A stretch of 56,489 nucleotides of DNA from Lachnospiraceae bacterium (GCA_017470935.1 JAFUXG010000051.1:1-56489); one strand, 5' to 3'. Numbered from the stretch's first letter, positions 16,401-25,661 are shown. Made by a program: numbers and translations. Notes: generated from the sequence alone by a model not told the origin.

Positions 16401-19400
16401 GTGTTGTGTATAACTGCAAGTGCGCGGTTACGGATGTTGGAGGCGTTGATGATAAGATCTGTATTACCGGTGACAGCATGGACACCTTTGGATATATTGT
16501 GGGACGCAATGATGGTGTTGTTAACGGCGGCATATCAGGACAATATCTTGGATATAAGTCAGATAAGACCAAGATAATCATTGGCGGTGCGGTGGGTACT
16601 AATGATCATATTGTGAAAAATGTTACCGTTACCTTTGATCTTGTGGATAGAAAGCAGGCCGAGACGATAGGCGGTATTGTGGGTCTTAATCAGGGCGATA
16701 TCAAGAGCTGTATATTTGGCGGCAATATTGTAAAGACAGTTCACAGTGCTGCGGGAATGACTATAGGGGGAATTGCGGCTAAGAATGGCAATGTTAATTC
16801 AAGTGGTGCAGTTGAATATACAGGCAATATAGTGGATTGTTATCTTATAGGTTCTGTGCTGGATGTTAAGGGAACAGGTAACTTTGTTGATACATCAACG
16901 GATGCCGGCAAGATATCAGGAAGCTCTGCTGTTGGAGGGGTATGTGGTATCAATTATGAAGGTTCTGCGATAGATAACTGTCATGCCGCAAGCCTTAGGG
17001 ATGCAGGTGGCAGTATCGTCAAAAGTAATGGGCTTAATGTTGTCAACGGTATGGCAGGCGGTATATGTGCTGTCAATTTTGGAATGATCAGGGAATGCGG
17101 ATATTCAACAAAGGTATTTGTTAACGAACAGGGTGCTATTGAAGCTGATTCTAAGTCTTCAGGATCTGATAAGGATATGGATTTTGCAGCTAAGGCATTT
17201 ACTAAGCTTGAAGCTATCAGTGACAAAGATCTTGCAGCGACAAGGGCAGCTGTGAAAGCTCTTAATGAAATGTTTGTTGATGACAGTAAGGGTGAATTGA
17301 CTTCTAAAGCCAAGGAGTTATTGGGAGACATACCTGCACCGGGCTTTGAAGAGGATGATGAGACTTATATATATGCCCTCCCTAAGGGAGAATATGATGT
17401 TTCTTCCAATGATTACATTATATCCATGGGCAATAAGGAAATTGGAAGGACTGGTGGAATAGGATACATTGGCGGTATCGTGGGTTATAATTGTTCTTCG
17501 GGCAGTGTGAAGAAATGTGCTTCAGGCAAGTGGGTCGTAGAAAACTATCTGCCAAAGGTACAGTATAATGCCACCGGTGGAGTTATAGGGTGGAATGCAG
17601 CCGACTCGGATAATGTGGGATATAATATCAATTTTGCCTATGTCAGAAATGAGCTTCCAAAGGTGCCTGATTCAGCAATCAATGGAAGTGGCCAGGCGAC
17701 TGACAAGAACTATAATAATAACTTCTATTACGTGGGCGGCGTCATAGGCACACAGGCTAATGCCGACAGTCCTAAGTGGACGGTAGAGAAATGTATCAAT
17801 GTGGGAACAGTGCTCAATTATTACGGTAACAATTCAGGCGGAGTGCTGTGCCAGGTAAGAGGAACAGGCGGAACCATACAGTATTGCTACAATTATGGTT
17901 TTATAATGGCTGGTTATACAAAATCATATGGAAGCGGCTATAGTGGTACCGGCGGCGGCATTGTTGCACACTACACAGAGCTTATGCCGGACCAAACAAA
18001 CAATGTGCTTCATTGCCAGAATCATGGTGTTATAACATTTCCTATGCAGGGACTTGATTATGACACATGTATCATTCATGACAAGCTGGGTAACATGACT
18101 GCTAATGATACGGGAGGAATAGTAGGAGAAATCTCTGCTCCTCAGAAGAGCTCTCTGTATGTTGTCAGAATCGAGGATTGTGTTAATGGTGCCAGTGCCA
18201 GAGTGTATGCTAATTCTAAGGCGGCGGGAATCCTTGGTACCATAGGATGTTTTGCAAAGGATGGAGTGGAGGACACACTTACTGTTAACAGTATTACAGT
18301 AGTTATTGACACATGCCGTAATTATTCTTCACAATTATGGAGTTCCCAGGGAGCTGCTGTTAATTCTGCATACAAGAGAAATGCAGGTGGTATTTTATCC
18401 GGCAGAAGACCATATGCAGCAGGTGAGAAGCCGGGTTATACAAGTGTACAGAATTGTTTCAGCGTGAGAATGTATGGTTTTAATTCCGGAGGAGCGGTTG
18501 ATACATCCAATGTGGGTGGAAGAATTGGTTATTATAAGTCAGGCAGTGGTAATGATGCCCAGAATAAAGAGCCTTACCGTTATTATGGTAATAACTACTA
18601 CATAGATGACTATACATTTCAGTATTCGTCAACAAGAGGAAGAATACAGAAGTCAGGATTTTTGTTTGCCACAAGTAATATACGTTCTGATATTAATAAC
18701 AATTATGATACATCAGTTAATGCATTTATTTCTGAATCAGAGCCCTCTGATAAGGTTGCCCTTGCAACGGGTTCAAGTGTTAATAGTATTGATGTCATAA
18801 GTAAGCATATTATTTCATACAGAATATATTCCGTTGCCTATGGTGAGGGATATAAGAATTATGCATTTATAAGGGAACCGGATAATTATAATATTGCTTC
18901 ATTAAATGAAAAAAATGCATGGATAGACGGTGATTATGTATGTATATATACCAAGGATGAAGGTGTTATAAAATATCCTGTTCTCTTCAAATATACAGAA
19001 TCGGGAGAAAGTGCACCTTATAGTGTTAATCTGTTAAGCCATCCTTATTTTGACAGATTACAAAAGGGCAAATTATCAGATGATGATATGAAGGAATATG
19101 CTTCTAAGGTGGGAGTATCCAGATTGCCGTACTCTGATGAGTATGATATGGATTATTTTGATCTTGATTGTGATTTCGTGGATTATATAGATGCATATAA
19201 GAAGGAGCTTCTCAATAATCCGGATATTATTAAGAATGTGAATATTGCCAAGCATAATGATACCGGCAACTATTACATCAGCTGGGATGTTGAGGGACAG
19301 AATGGACGCAGTGCAACAGCTACAAGGTTTGATGTCGAACTTCGTTACTATGCAATCCCGGACGCAGAGATACAGGCATCAGGATTTGATATTAATAAAA

Positions 19401-22400
19401 TAGATGACGACAATGATGCAGATGAATATAGGGATAAAGGATATCTTGTAAAGACAGAGTATAAGTCTGCTGATTCTACCACTACAACATTGGTTCCACC
19501 TTCTGATTTCGATTTTGATTCAGGCAATAGATTTTATGTTGTTGCAAGAGTGAAGGATGCCCGTGCAGGAGATACAGGGTATAGTGAGCTGGAGGATAAG
19601 ACGGTTGTGGACGCAGAAAGCGGTGAAGAGACAACTATACAGAGCTATGCTGAATTAGAGCCAAAGCTTCCTGCGCCGAAGTTCGAGATTGTTTCTTATA
19701 AGGGCAAGTGGATGCTCCATCTCAAAAACCCTGAACGCTTTACCAAGTATATCGGAAGGGAAGGCTTTGAGGTTGGCGTATATAAGCTTAGCGGTAACAA
19801 CGTTAAGAACAATTATATCAAGCTTACAGCTGACAATATTATCAACACTGCAGGCGGTAATGCTGAGGATCAGCTGCTTAACAATGCCATCGCTGTCAGT
19901 TCGGCTTATTCTAACGGTAATGCAAATCAGGAGTTCTACTGCTATGCCACTGCATCAGGATGTCTTGATTCAGATAACGAGAGATATACTGTATATATTC
20001 CGAAGGACAGCAACCCGGCGAATATTGATTATACCCTTACGGCGGCTGATGGCGGGGATCATTTAAATGATGGAGATAAGAAGCCTGCATATAGCGGTGT
20101 GTTGTCATACAATATGTATAACAAGTCAGGCAATACCGTCATAGTTCCGCCTATAGCCCAGATATTCAAGGTGGAGCTTTACGGAGTCAAGAAAGAAATC
20201 CGCGAAGATGGTAATGAGGTCATATGGCATGAGACACTTGCTTCACATGAATATTCAATGTCAGTGGAAGATACTGAGAATGTGAATATAGGATATTATG
20301 ATGTTCCAAGCAGTATTAATCTTAATGATTATGACAGCTTTGGTGTTGATTACTGGTATGCTGCTACAGGACAGGGTGAGGTATATAACTACTTTGAGAC
20401 CACCAAGGAGAGAGCTGACAGATCTGTGCGCCCGTCCGGATTCATTACAGATGTTTCGGAAGCTCCATCAAAGCCTGTATATTATTTCCATTCCATCAAG
20501 CTTAAGGCTCCTCAGGTGGAGATAGTATGTATGGAAAGAGATCCTGTTAAATGGTATGCAAGACTGCTTAATCCTGAGGATTACTTCGGAAGCGGGGCTA
20601 AGATATATGTTAACAACAATAACAGTGTCTATATTGACACATCAGATACCAGCCTTATAGGGGATGTTCTGCCATATGCAGTTAACATCGGCTCGGGCAA
20701 CAGCAGCCGGTATTTCACTGCCAAATCTGACGGATGCTATGATTCGGTTCAGGTTTACTATGGAAATATCAACAAAACTGTATATGCCCAGGGTAATCTT
20801 CAGAACTATATAAATGTAAGCTATGATCTTAGCTGTGATACATTTGCCGATGAGAATGGCGAGGTGTCGGAGGGTTCATTTACCCTTGATAAGGATAACA
20901 ATCTGTCATTTAGGGGAACGTTGCAATACAATTCCCACAATAATATCGGACAGTATTACAGAATTGAATTATATGCAAGGGATAAGGATGAGCAGGAGGT
21001 TACCCTTTATCTCAGCGATGATACTCCTATGGAAATGGGAAGTGTTAACAATAGCTTCAAGACCAGTGTTCCAATTGCCATTGATATTAAGGGAGATGAT
21101 GAGAAGGTCGATGTTTCAAAATATCACGATTTCCATGTAGCTGTATGGTATTCCAATGCAGACCTGAATTCCTCTGATAAAGCAGAGAAGGATCATGGAT
21201 TTGCCCAGTATTTTAAAATACCTGAAAAGACGGCTAAGCTTTCAGCTTCTTATGATGAAGACAAGAATCTGTTTTTTGACGCAAGAGCCCACGGTATATT
21301 AATAGATATAAGTGAAGGTGAGGATAAGCCGGTCTATTATTATGTGGCACCTCTTGCTGATACAAAATATGGTGACACAGTCAAATATCCTAAGTACGTA
21401 CTATATAGAGAGGCATCAGAAACTGTTTCAATGATCAGGAAGGACGCAGAGGGGAATGACATTATCAGTAATTCCGGAACCAAGGTGCTTTGGGAGATGT
21501 ATCCTAATTATTATGGTGGCGACATTGAATGTGATGTTAATATTAAGGTATATGAGAGGGCTAATACATTAGAAGCGCCGACTATGGCAGAGCTCATGGA
21601 AAGTACTCCTTTCTATGAGGTTACCAAGACAGGAAAGAGTCCTTACTTTGTTAAAGAGGAAGAGGATAAGGAATTTGACTGGAGCGGTAATAATTATTAT
21701 GCGTTAGTTCGTGTTAAGGACAGCGGTGTTGCAGGTGATGAGGCGTATAGTGATTATACAATGGTGACAATGGTCAAGGGGCTTGCTAAGCCGAAGATTA
21801 CAGTTCTTGCTTTAGGCGGCAATCAGATGTTTGTTCATCTTGATAACTATAAGGATTATGAGGGTTATGACAATGTAACGGTATATGTTGAATTAGAGGG
21901 CAGAAATGGTAATTCCACAAAGCCATATGAGATTTCACTTGACAGTGAATCATGGCCGGCTGTTAACGGCATTCCGATTGAATACAGTGTGAAGAGGGAT
22001 TCGCATAATATTAAGGGTGGAAAGACCACATCACTTGTAGCATATGCAAAGCAGAAGGAGCCTGAGACAGGTGAGGTAATACTGGAAAGTATTTCTGACT
22101 ATAAGAAGACAATATACATGCCGTACTGGAATGAGCCTGTTCCGAACAATATGAATATCGGAATTGCCAATCCTGCCTTTGAAGTAAGTGCGGATAATAC
22201 ATCCGTTCATTATAGTGCAGATATTTCCTTCAACTGTACAAATGCTGATTATCTGCCGGAGGTTCCCCAGGGCTTTACGGTTGCGCTTGTTGGCACACCG
22301 AATCCAAGTGTGGATGGGTATCAGAGACCTACAATACTGACAAGAACAGAGGATGATTATCTGATATTTGAACCAAATGAGACAAAGAATGTAGATATCA

Positions 22401-22654
22401 CTCTTTCACTTGACAGCTCGGTAAAACTTAATGCTTATAAGGATATATATGTATATATCTGGTATTCTTATGATGGAATCAGCGGATGTACAAAGCAGGA
22501 ATATGAGATTTCGCAGGATGTGTTTGATACTTATAAGAAGAGCAAGGCTGGTATCACTGTGGATTACACTAATGGAACGTCAGGGCCAAGGTATTTCTAT
22601 GAAAGAGCATTTAATGACGGATCAAGAGGATATGGCAGGACAAAGATTAAGTGA
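13457..22654 (+). CDS. Giant modular prepilin (about 3065 residues) with GLUG-type repeats, putative pilus-tip adhesin
   Basis: The N-terminus has a normal prepilin signal: basic leader with RRNSG/FTLVEMIIVLTIIAIM, Glu at +5. ATG 13457 follows AAAGGCGGTGA; ATG 13436 in frame is an alternative. After a pilin-like helix, a very large ectodomain follows. From about residue 500 to 1700 it carries many GLUG-type motifs (AFTGGIVGN, DFVGGIVGVN, IGGIVGLNQGD, YIGGIVGYN, NDTGGIVGEI), as in bacterial surface adhesins. The last third (from about residue 2075) has at least three related modules, each opening with a P-x-hydrophobic strand followed by a KWMLHLKNPERF-like segment. There is no sortase signal or second membrane helix, so the prepilin helix is the only visible anchor. 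Ordinary pilins have 150-200 residues. It is probably assembled as a tip or minor pilin; ligand unknown. Confidence 0.85.
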   Translation: MMKSANIVKDNINRGRRNSGFTLVEMIIVLTIIAIMMSAAVWGVTGWIAHYEYISSEEKARTVYMAAQSALSAAESRGTLDDCIEDIRKEMKNNNTLFEGTDVTGLSKDTYGIPDVKDNEGNEHYYGYLSVSKGDYEALAEGAHNALFDLLETYVTDTEQLNGSIVIEFDLTAGKVYSAFYSGWASSISYDDSLASVERGNFYITKDHRTPEYREDYEVGYFGADQVNVVELDSSFELKVDECMLHNEETLYLTMNSTSLSADTDTVFNVELRDAPTEDNAGNKLCSFPVDWTMVQDVNPGEKKRVEIDVKDASDADMGKYAFILSYDVEVNAEGETKRTFNVTLDALNTSETMAGLNVIDENGRTDLRGYSITRLLGVIPKDIIARVSVEPADSAVIQYAAGSYLDSNPHNDLFKTKEDGGKYAADTSAFEIDKCRHLSNIRYVEEYEINGVSHTYALAGDIDWKDGKIYSLIPGEDEAIDKVADAPSGTGYSSEDEGYKSLDTTKIGFPMITKLNTGSVFDGEGYQISGLLLNNSSSVVYERNADGTLKNSVLVNSSKTLGLFGTNRGMIRRLIIRSAKETALSAEEFADKAGGERNSAVYSDTLEAAGIICGRSEGYMRELYFDKDCSVSANVYANLDDEEEARAKALSFDTDTTSYVKDVHENQIYGCGVGMVSGTVLLNDNVSFDRIRTSGKVTGRIASKDSSISLETPAVSDSEGRTKIYNEDDKAQGKYTNAQCYAYGIGGVFGYVYGGEFKEDSVKSGIGIGGNEVAANSTLPSDDASGAGYLPMYERVEISDTETDKDGNTVTVTKLVPSTDENDNLFRDWTSESIVNKADVEGEAFTGGIVGNICISGLSDNKSLETDGDGDITIPNKKKKAIAQIVNCYNYGDTKGLDFVGGIVGVNGEGGYIRECVSYGSPTADNGVSAGITSENFGYIADCRIDRAPADEDNDNKPYVPEISGNMLVAGAITSVNHTDCVVYNCKCAVTDVGGVDDKICITGDSMDTFGYIVGRNDGVVNGGISGQYLGYKSDKTKIIIGGAVGTNDHIVKNVTVTFDLVDRKQAETIGGIVGLNQGDIKSCIFGGNIVKTVHSAAGMTIGGIAAKNGNVNSSGAVEYTGNIVDCYLIGSVLDVKGTGNFVDTSTDAGKISGSSAVGGVCGINYEGSAIDNCHAASLRDAGGSIVKSNGLNVVNGMAGGICAVNFGMIRECGYSTKVFVNEQGAIEADSKSSGSDKDMDFAAKAFTKLEAISDKDLAATRAAVKALNEMFVDDSKGELTSKAKELLGDIPAPGFEEDDETYIYALPKGEYDVSSNDYIISMGNKEIGRTGGIGYIGGIVGYNCSSGSVKKCASGKWVVENYLPKVQYNATGGVIGWNAADSDNVGYNINFAYVRNELPKVPDSAINGSGQATDKNYNNNFYYVGGVIGTQANADSPKWTVEKCINVGTVLNYYGNNSGGVLCQVRGTGGTIQYCYNYGFIMAGYTKSYGSGYSGTGGGIVAHYTELMPDQTNNVLHCQNHGVITFPMQGLDYDTCIIHDKLGNMTANDTGGIVGEISAPQKSSLYVVRIEDCVNGASARVYANSKAAGILGTIGCFAKDGVEDTLTVNSITVVIDTCRNYSSQLWSSQGAAVNSAYKRNAGGILSGRRPYAAGEKPGYTSVQNCFSVRMYGFNSGGAVDTSNVGGRIGYYKSGSGNDAQNKEPYRYYGNNYYIDDYTFQYSSTRGRIQKSGFLFATSNIRSDINNNYDTSVNAFISESEPSDKVALATGSSVNSIDVISKHIISYRIYSVAYGEGYKNYAFIREPDNYNIASLNEKNAWIDGDYVCIYTKDEGVIKYPVLFKYTESGESAPYSVNLLSHPYFDRLQKGKLSDDDMKEYASKVGVSRLPYSDEYDMDYFDLDCDFVDYIDAYKKELLNNPDIIKNVNIAKHNDTGNYYISWDVEGQNGRSATATRFDVELRYYAIPDAEIQASGFDINKIDDDNDADEYRDKGYLVKTEYKSADSTTTTLVPPSDFDFDSGNRFYVVARVKDARAGDTGYSELEDKTVVDAESGEETTIQSYAELEPKLPAPKFEIVSYKGKWMLHLKNPERFTKYIGREGFEVGVYKLSGNNVKNNYIKLTADNIINTAGGNAEDQLLNNAIAVSSAYSNGNANQEFYCYATASGCLDSDNERYTVYIPKDSNPANIDYTLTAADGGDHLNDGDKKPAYSGVLSYNMYNKSGNTVIVPPIAQIFKVELYGVKKEIREDGNEVIWHETLASHEYSMSVEDTENVNIGYYDVPSSINLNDYDSFGVDYWYAATGQGEVYNYFETTKERADRSVRPSGFITDVSEAPSKPVYYFHSIKLKAPQVEIVCMERDPVKWYARLLNPEDYFGSGAKIYVNNNNSVYIDTSDTSLIGDVLPYAVNIGSGNSSRYFTAKSDGCYDSVQVYYGNINKTVYAQGNLQNYINVSYDLSCDTFADENGEVSEGSFTLDKDNNLSFRGTLQYNSHNNIGQYYRIELYARDKDEQEVTLYLSDDTPMEMGSVNNSFKTSVPIAIDIKGDDEKVDVSKYHDFHVAVWYSNADLNSSDKAEKDHGFAQYFKIPEKTAKLSASYDEDKNLFFDARAHGILIDISEGEDKPVYYYVAPLADTKYGDTVKYPKYVLYREASETVSMIRKDAEGNDIISNSGTKVLWEMYPNYYGGDIECDVNIKVYERANTLEAPTMAELMESTPFYEVTKTGKSPYFVKEEEDKEFDWSGNNYYALVRVKDSGVAGDEAYSDYTMVTMVKGLAKPKITVLALGGNQMFVHLDNYKDYEGYDNVTVYVELEGRNGNSTKPYEISLDSESWPAVNGIPIEYSVKRDSHNIKGGKTTSLVAYAKQKEPETGEVILESISDYKKTIYMPYWNEPVPNNMNIGIANPAFEVSADNTSVHYSADISFNCTNADYLPEVPQGFTVALVGTPNPSVDGYQRPTILTRTEDDYLIFEPNETKNVDITLSLDSSVKLNAYKDIYVYIWYSYDGISGCTKQEYEISQDVFDTYKKSKAGITVDYTNGTSGPRYFYERAFNDGSRGYGRTKIK

Positions 22655-22704
22655 TTAATACCAGGATATATTGTGACCATTATGGTCAGAATCGAGGGTG
22701 ATAT

Positions 22705-23220
22705 ATGGGAAGTGCAGATTTAAAAAAATCACAACTTCATAAAAGACGTAACCGCGGTGCCGCCATGATCGTGGTGGTCTGCGTTATGGCAGTGGTGATG
22801 ATCCTATCCCTTACTCTTATTATGGCGGCGTACCAGATGTTAGCCACAGTAAGTGACGAGGGCAGGGATGAGGTATATTATCAGCAGGTAATGTCATTCT
22901 CAAAGGTCTTAAGGCAGAGGCTTGAGGATAATGGTGCTGCAGGTGCGGGCTCAGATTCTCTTATAGACCATATTAATAAATTTATGACAGATGAGGCCTA
23001 TAAGGATGCTGACACAGAAGCTTTAGAAGCGGCAGCACCAACAAGCGATGGAGTGTATGGAAGTATAACCCTTGTTCTTGATAAGAAGTCTTCCCATGGA
23101 AATCTTGTTGTTACCATATCCGTTGCTGATGGAAATACAACAATGTCCTCCTGCACATGCAAGTATGAGGTGCATGAGGAGGCAGGAGCTGTTAAATACA
23201 CATTTAAGGGTTATTATTAA
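22705..23220 (+). CDS. PilX-like minor pilin lacking Glu5
   Basis: The product has 171 residues. The leader ends KRRNRG/AAMIVVVCVMAVVMI: a basic class III-like signal with Gly before the likely cut, but no Glu at +5, as in PilX/GspK-type minor pilins that sit at the pilus tip. A small soluble domain follows, with an acidic stretch and a C-terminal beta part (VTISVADGNTTMSSCTCKYEV). GAGGGTG precedes ATG 22705. It lies 50 bp behind the giant pilin gene and before two further minor pilins, a common order for a tip complex. Confidence 0.7.
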   Translation: MGSADLKKSQLHKRRNRGAAMIVVVCVMAVVMILSLTLIMAAYQMLATVSDEGRDEVYYQQVMSFSKVLRQRLEDNGAAGAGSDSLIDHINKFMTDEAYKDADTEALEAAAPTSDGVYGSITLVLDKKSSHGNLVVTISVADGNTTMSSCTCKYEVHEEAGAVKYTFKGYY

Positions 23221-23313
23221 TATTGATTTGGAATCTATACAATAATAAAAAATATATGGTTTTGAAGAATATCACGATTGTCTGATGTGGAACTGTAATG
23301 GGAGGTGGCGTGT

Positions 23314-23706
23314 GTGAAAAAGAAGCGTAACAGAGGAATGACAATGGTTGAGATAATAGTGGCATTTGTTATGCTGACCCTTGTTATGGGTATCTCATAC
23401 AGCAGTATCCGGTTTGCATCTAACCTTACTAAGGAGGCTGCAGATGTAGACAGGAGAAATGAAAGGTTTCAAAGTGCGGTAGCTGAATATTATAGGAATG
23501 AAGATAATTATAAAAAGGCTTCCACATCCAATACCACATATTCATTTGTGGGTAAAAATGAAGATGGCTCAACTAACGGACCATACACCTTCAGTATAAA
23601 GACGACAAGCCAATCATTTAAGTATGATGGGGTGATATATGTTCCAACAGCAGATACAACAGGGGATAATGTCCGCAATATATTTCTTTTTTCCACGGAT
23701 GATTGA
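23314..23706 (+). CDS. Type IV minor prepilin
   Basis: The product has 130 residues. VKKKRNRG/MTMVEIIVAFVMLTLVMG is a class III signal with Glu at +5, of the PilV/GspI-like type. GTG 23314 is chosen because GGGAGGTGG lies 5 bases upstream; GTG 23305 is a weaker alternative that overlaps that site. The soluble part is short and ends in a beta-rich stretch. It is likely one of the minor pilins that prime assembly. Confidence 0.75.
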   Translation: MKKKRNRGMTMVEIIVAFVMLTLVMGISYSSIRFASNLTKEAADVDRRNERFQSAVAEYYRNEDNYKKASTSNTTYSFVGKNEDGSTNGPYTFSIKTTSQSFKYDGVIYVPTADTTGDNVRNIFLFSTDD

Positions 23707-23847
23707 TAATTTTGCATAGATATTTCATAGAGATTTTATGCAGCAGAATGTGATGGGCTCGTGCCTGTATGAAGGATCGGCATATTCACGAATTAATACA
23801 TGAAAATGATACCTGGCATGGAAAACAGCCGAAAGGCAGGGATGTAT

Positions 23848-24708
23848 ATGAGTAATTATAGTAATGAAAAAAAGCATATAAAGAAATCGCATAATGAGAA
23901 AAGGAAAAACCGTGGTGTGACCATGGTTGAGCTCATTGTGTCCTTTGCACTGCTGTCCATATTTCTGGTGACTGCAACCATGTGCATTTCCCATGCGGTC
24001 ATTTTCCATTACAGTGAAAGACAGACCATGAGCGCCTATTCGGTGGCAGATATTGTTTTTTCTGAGATCAAGGATGAGCTGAGAACCATGCAGAGCTCTG
24101 ACTACTATGGATATGTAAAGATCAGGGAAAAGAGTGCCTCAGATGGCAGGCTGGTTGCTGTTGCAGAAAATGGAGGCGTATACGAAGGAACGACCATTGA
24201 GTTTGTTGCCTCAAATATTAACAATGGCGCCAATGCTGTCTTACTTGATACGGAGGGGTGCACCTGTGCATTGATCAATAAGGATGGGGTGGTTAAGGAT
24301 AATATTGATAATATTAAGGATGGTTATCTTACACTAAGGTATTATTCCCGCTACAGGGAAACGAAGATGGCTGGCTATGAAAAGCTATATATGGATCAGA
24401 TCATGATGGGAAGCTCTGCAGAGGCATCTAATAACTATAACGAAATAATAGGCAATAAGGTCGTATGGCATGCGGAGGAGAAGCTTCCGGTACAGCTGTA
24501 TCAGGATTATACGGTTTCACTTAAATTTTCAGTCCATCCCACTATAGATAGTGAGGGCAATAAGGTTGTTAACTTTGTTGATGTAAGTGTATCAGTGAAT
24601 GATGCCGATGGTGAAGTGTATCAGAAAAGCAGAAGGGTGGAGCTGCAAAATACTGTATATTATGAGACGGGTAATACGCTATACAGTGACGGACCCGCCT
24701 CGCCGTGA
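23848..24708 (+). CDS. Type IV minor prepilin, PilW-like size
   Basis: The product has 286 residues. The leader is unusually long (about 24 residues, Lys-rich) and ends KRKNRG/VTMVELIVSFALLSIFLV with Glu at +5. The soluble domain of about 240 residues fits the larger PilW/GspJ-like minor pilins. ATG 23848 follows AGGCAGGGA; upstream in-frame ATGs at 23842 and 23800 are possible. It is the last gene before the 377-bp gap ahead of the major pilin. Confidence 0.75.
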   Translation: MSNYSNEKKHIKKSHNEKRKNRGVTMVELIVSFALLSIFLVTATMCISHAVIFHYSERQTMSAYSVADIVFSEIKDELRTMQSSDYYGYVKIREKSASDGRLVAVAENGGVYEGTTIEFVASNINNGANAVLLDTEGCTCALINKDGVVKDNIDNIKDGYLTLRYYSRYRETKMAGYEKLYMDQIMMGSSAEASNNYNEIIGNKVVWHAEEKLPVQLYQDYTVSLKFSVHPTIDSEGNKVVNFVDVSVSVNDADGEVYQKSRRVELQNTVYYETGNTLYSDGPASP

Positions 24709-24721
24709 TGAACAGAAAATG

Positions 24722-24750
24722 TTGACATTGTTATACGGAATATATATATA
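24722..24750 (+). promoter_or_regulatory. Promoter before the small ORF at 24780
   Basis: A perfect TTGACA (24722-24727), a 17-base spacer and TATATA (24745-24750) inside an AT-alternating stretch. It lies 14 bp behind the preceding pilin gene and 30 bp before the start codon of a 43-codon ORF. Confidence 0.5.
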
Positions 24751-24779
24751 TATTAGTTTACATAATTAAAGAGGTCGAT

Positions 24780-24911
24780 ATGGCAACAAGAAATAATGAA
24801 CAAATTATCCTGTTTGCACACTTGTGTGTGAAATCGGATATTTTGCGAATGAACACACGGAGAGGTCAGTCGACGTGTTATAAAGATTTTGTGAAAAACA
24901 ACCGATTATAA
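24780..24911 (+). CDS. Possible 43-residue peptide (unrecognised)
   Basis: ATG 24780 follows AAAGAGG at a good distance and opens a frame of 43 codons ending at TAA 24909-24911 (MATRNNEQIILFAHLC at the start, then a basic second half). It has a sigma-A-like promoter upstream and lies in the gap between the minor pilins and the major pilin. It has no signal or membrane helix. I do not recognise it; it may be a leader peptide, or the region may act as RNA. The case rests on the promoter and ribosome binding site only. Confidence 0.35.
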   Translation: MATRNNEQIILFAHLCVKSDILRMNTRRGQSTCYKDFVKNNRL

Positions 24912-24994
24912 TAATAAGAAATAATAATTTGTGTCAGTTTGCGGACTGATTGTAAATTATCTACAAAAAATAATATGCAATACTAACAAAAATC

Positions 24995-25023
24995 TTTACA
25001 TTTACAATAGAATATGTTACAAT
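24995..25023 (+). promoter_or_regulatory. Promoter of the major pilin gene
   Basis: TTTACA (24995-25000), a 17-base spacer and TACAAT (25018-25023), about 60 bp before the start codon. With the strong AGAAGGAGG site at 25071-25079, it suggests separate, high expression of this pilin. Confidence 0.6.
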
Positions 25024-25085
25024 TTTACAAAAGCTATGTGCGGAGATAATGAATTTAATTATTATAAGTAGAAGGAGGAATTATT

Positions 25086-25595
25086 ATGAAGAAGAGATTA
25101 GAGGAATTAAGGAAGGATCAGAAGGGTTTTACTCTTGTTGAGTTGATTGTTGTATTGGTAATTCTTGCGATTCTTGCTGCGCTACTTGTTCCTGCACTTC
25201 TTGGTTACATAGACAGGGCAAGAAGTTCAAAGTATCTAGAGGAGGCAAGATCTATCTATACGGCTATTCAGGCTGTTAATGATGAGAAGTATGCAAAAGC
25301 AGAGGCACCACTTGGTCAGCTTGAAACATTTGCAACTGATCATTCGGTTAACAAGTTAGTTACTCCTACTGTATGTAAAAAGGCTTATATTACTAGTAAA
25401 TCTAATGCATATACTAGCGGCGATAAAAATAATTATGTAGTTCAATCTCTTGATTTATACTTTCAATCACAAGACAATAAATTTATTGTGATTAAAATGA
25501 CTAATGGTGATTGGAATACAGATGATGTTGGAGTTTTTGATGCTGAATCTGCTGTTGAGTTACCAAGTACATTAAGTGCTAGTAGCGGTTCTTGA
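25086..25595 (+). CDS. pilA: Major type IV prepilin (PilA/PilE-like)
   Basis: The product has 169 residues. MKKRLEELRKDQKG/FTLVELIVVLVILAILAALL is a perfect class III signal with Glu at +5, followed by the long helix (ALLGYIDRARSSKYLEEARSIYTAIQAV) and a Ser/Thr-rich soluble domain. A strong AGAAGGAGG site, its own promoter and a terminator right behind it set it apart from the other pilin genes. This is the pattern expected for the abundant shaft subunit. The name pilA is by role; orthology was not tested. Confidence 0.8.
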   Translation: MKKRLEELRKDQKGFTLVELIVVLVILAILAALLVPALLGYIDRARSSKYLEEARSIYTAIQAVNDEKYAKAEAPLGQLETFATDHSVNKLVTPTVCKKAYITSKSNAYTSGDKNNYVVQSLDLYFQSQDNKFIVIKMTNGDWNTDDVGVFDAESAVELPSTLSASSGS

Positions 25596-25625
25596 ACATG
25601 ATTATTGATTGGGTGTTATTTTATT

Positions 25626-25661
25626 ACCCTCCTCCAATGTGTTGGAGGAGGGTATGTTTTT
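25626..25661 (+). terminator. Strong terminator behind the major pilin
   Basis: A perfect 12-bp stem (ACCCTCCTCCAA with TTGGAGGAGGGT, loop TGTG) is followed by ATGTTTTT. Partial termination here would give more pilin than assembly-machine transcript. Confidence 0.85.

Noticed and set aside
24709-25085. c-di-GMP riboswitch before the major pilin gene
   Set aside because: Expected from biology, but no GEMM-type conserved segments are visible; only promoters and a small ORF are supported.
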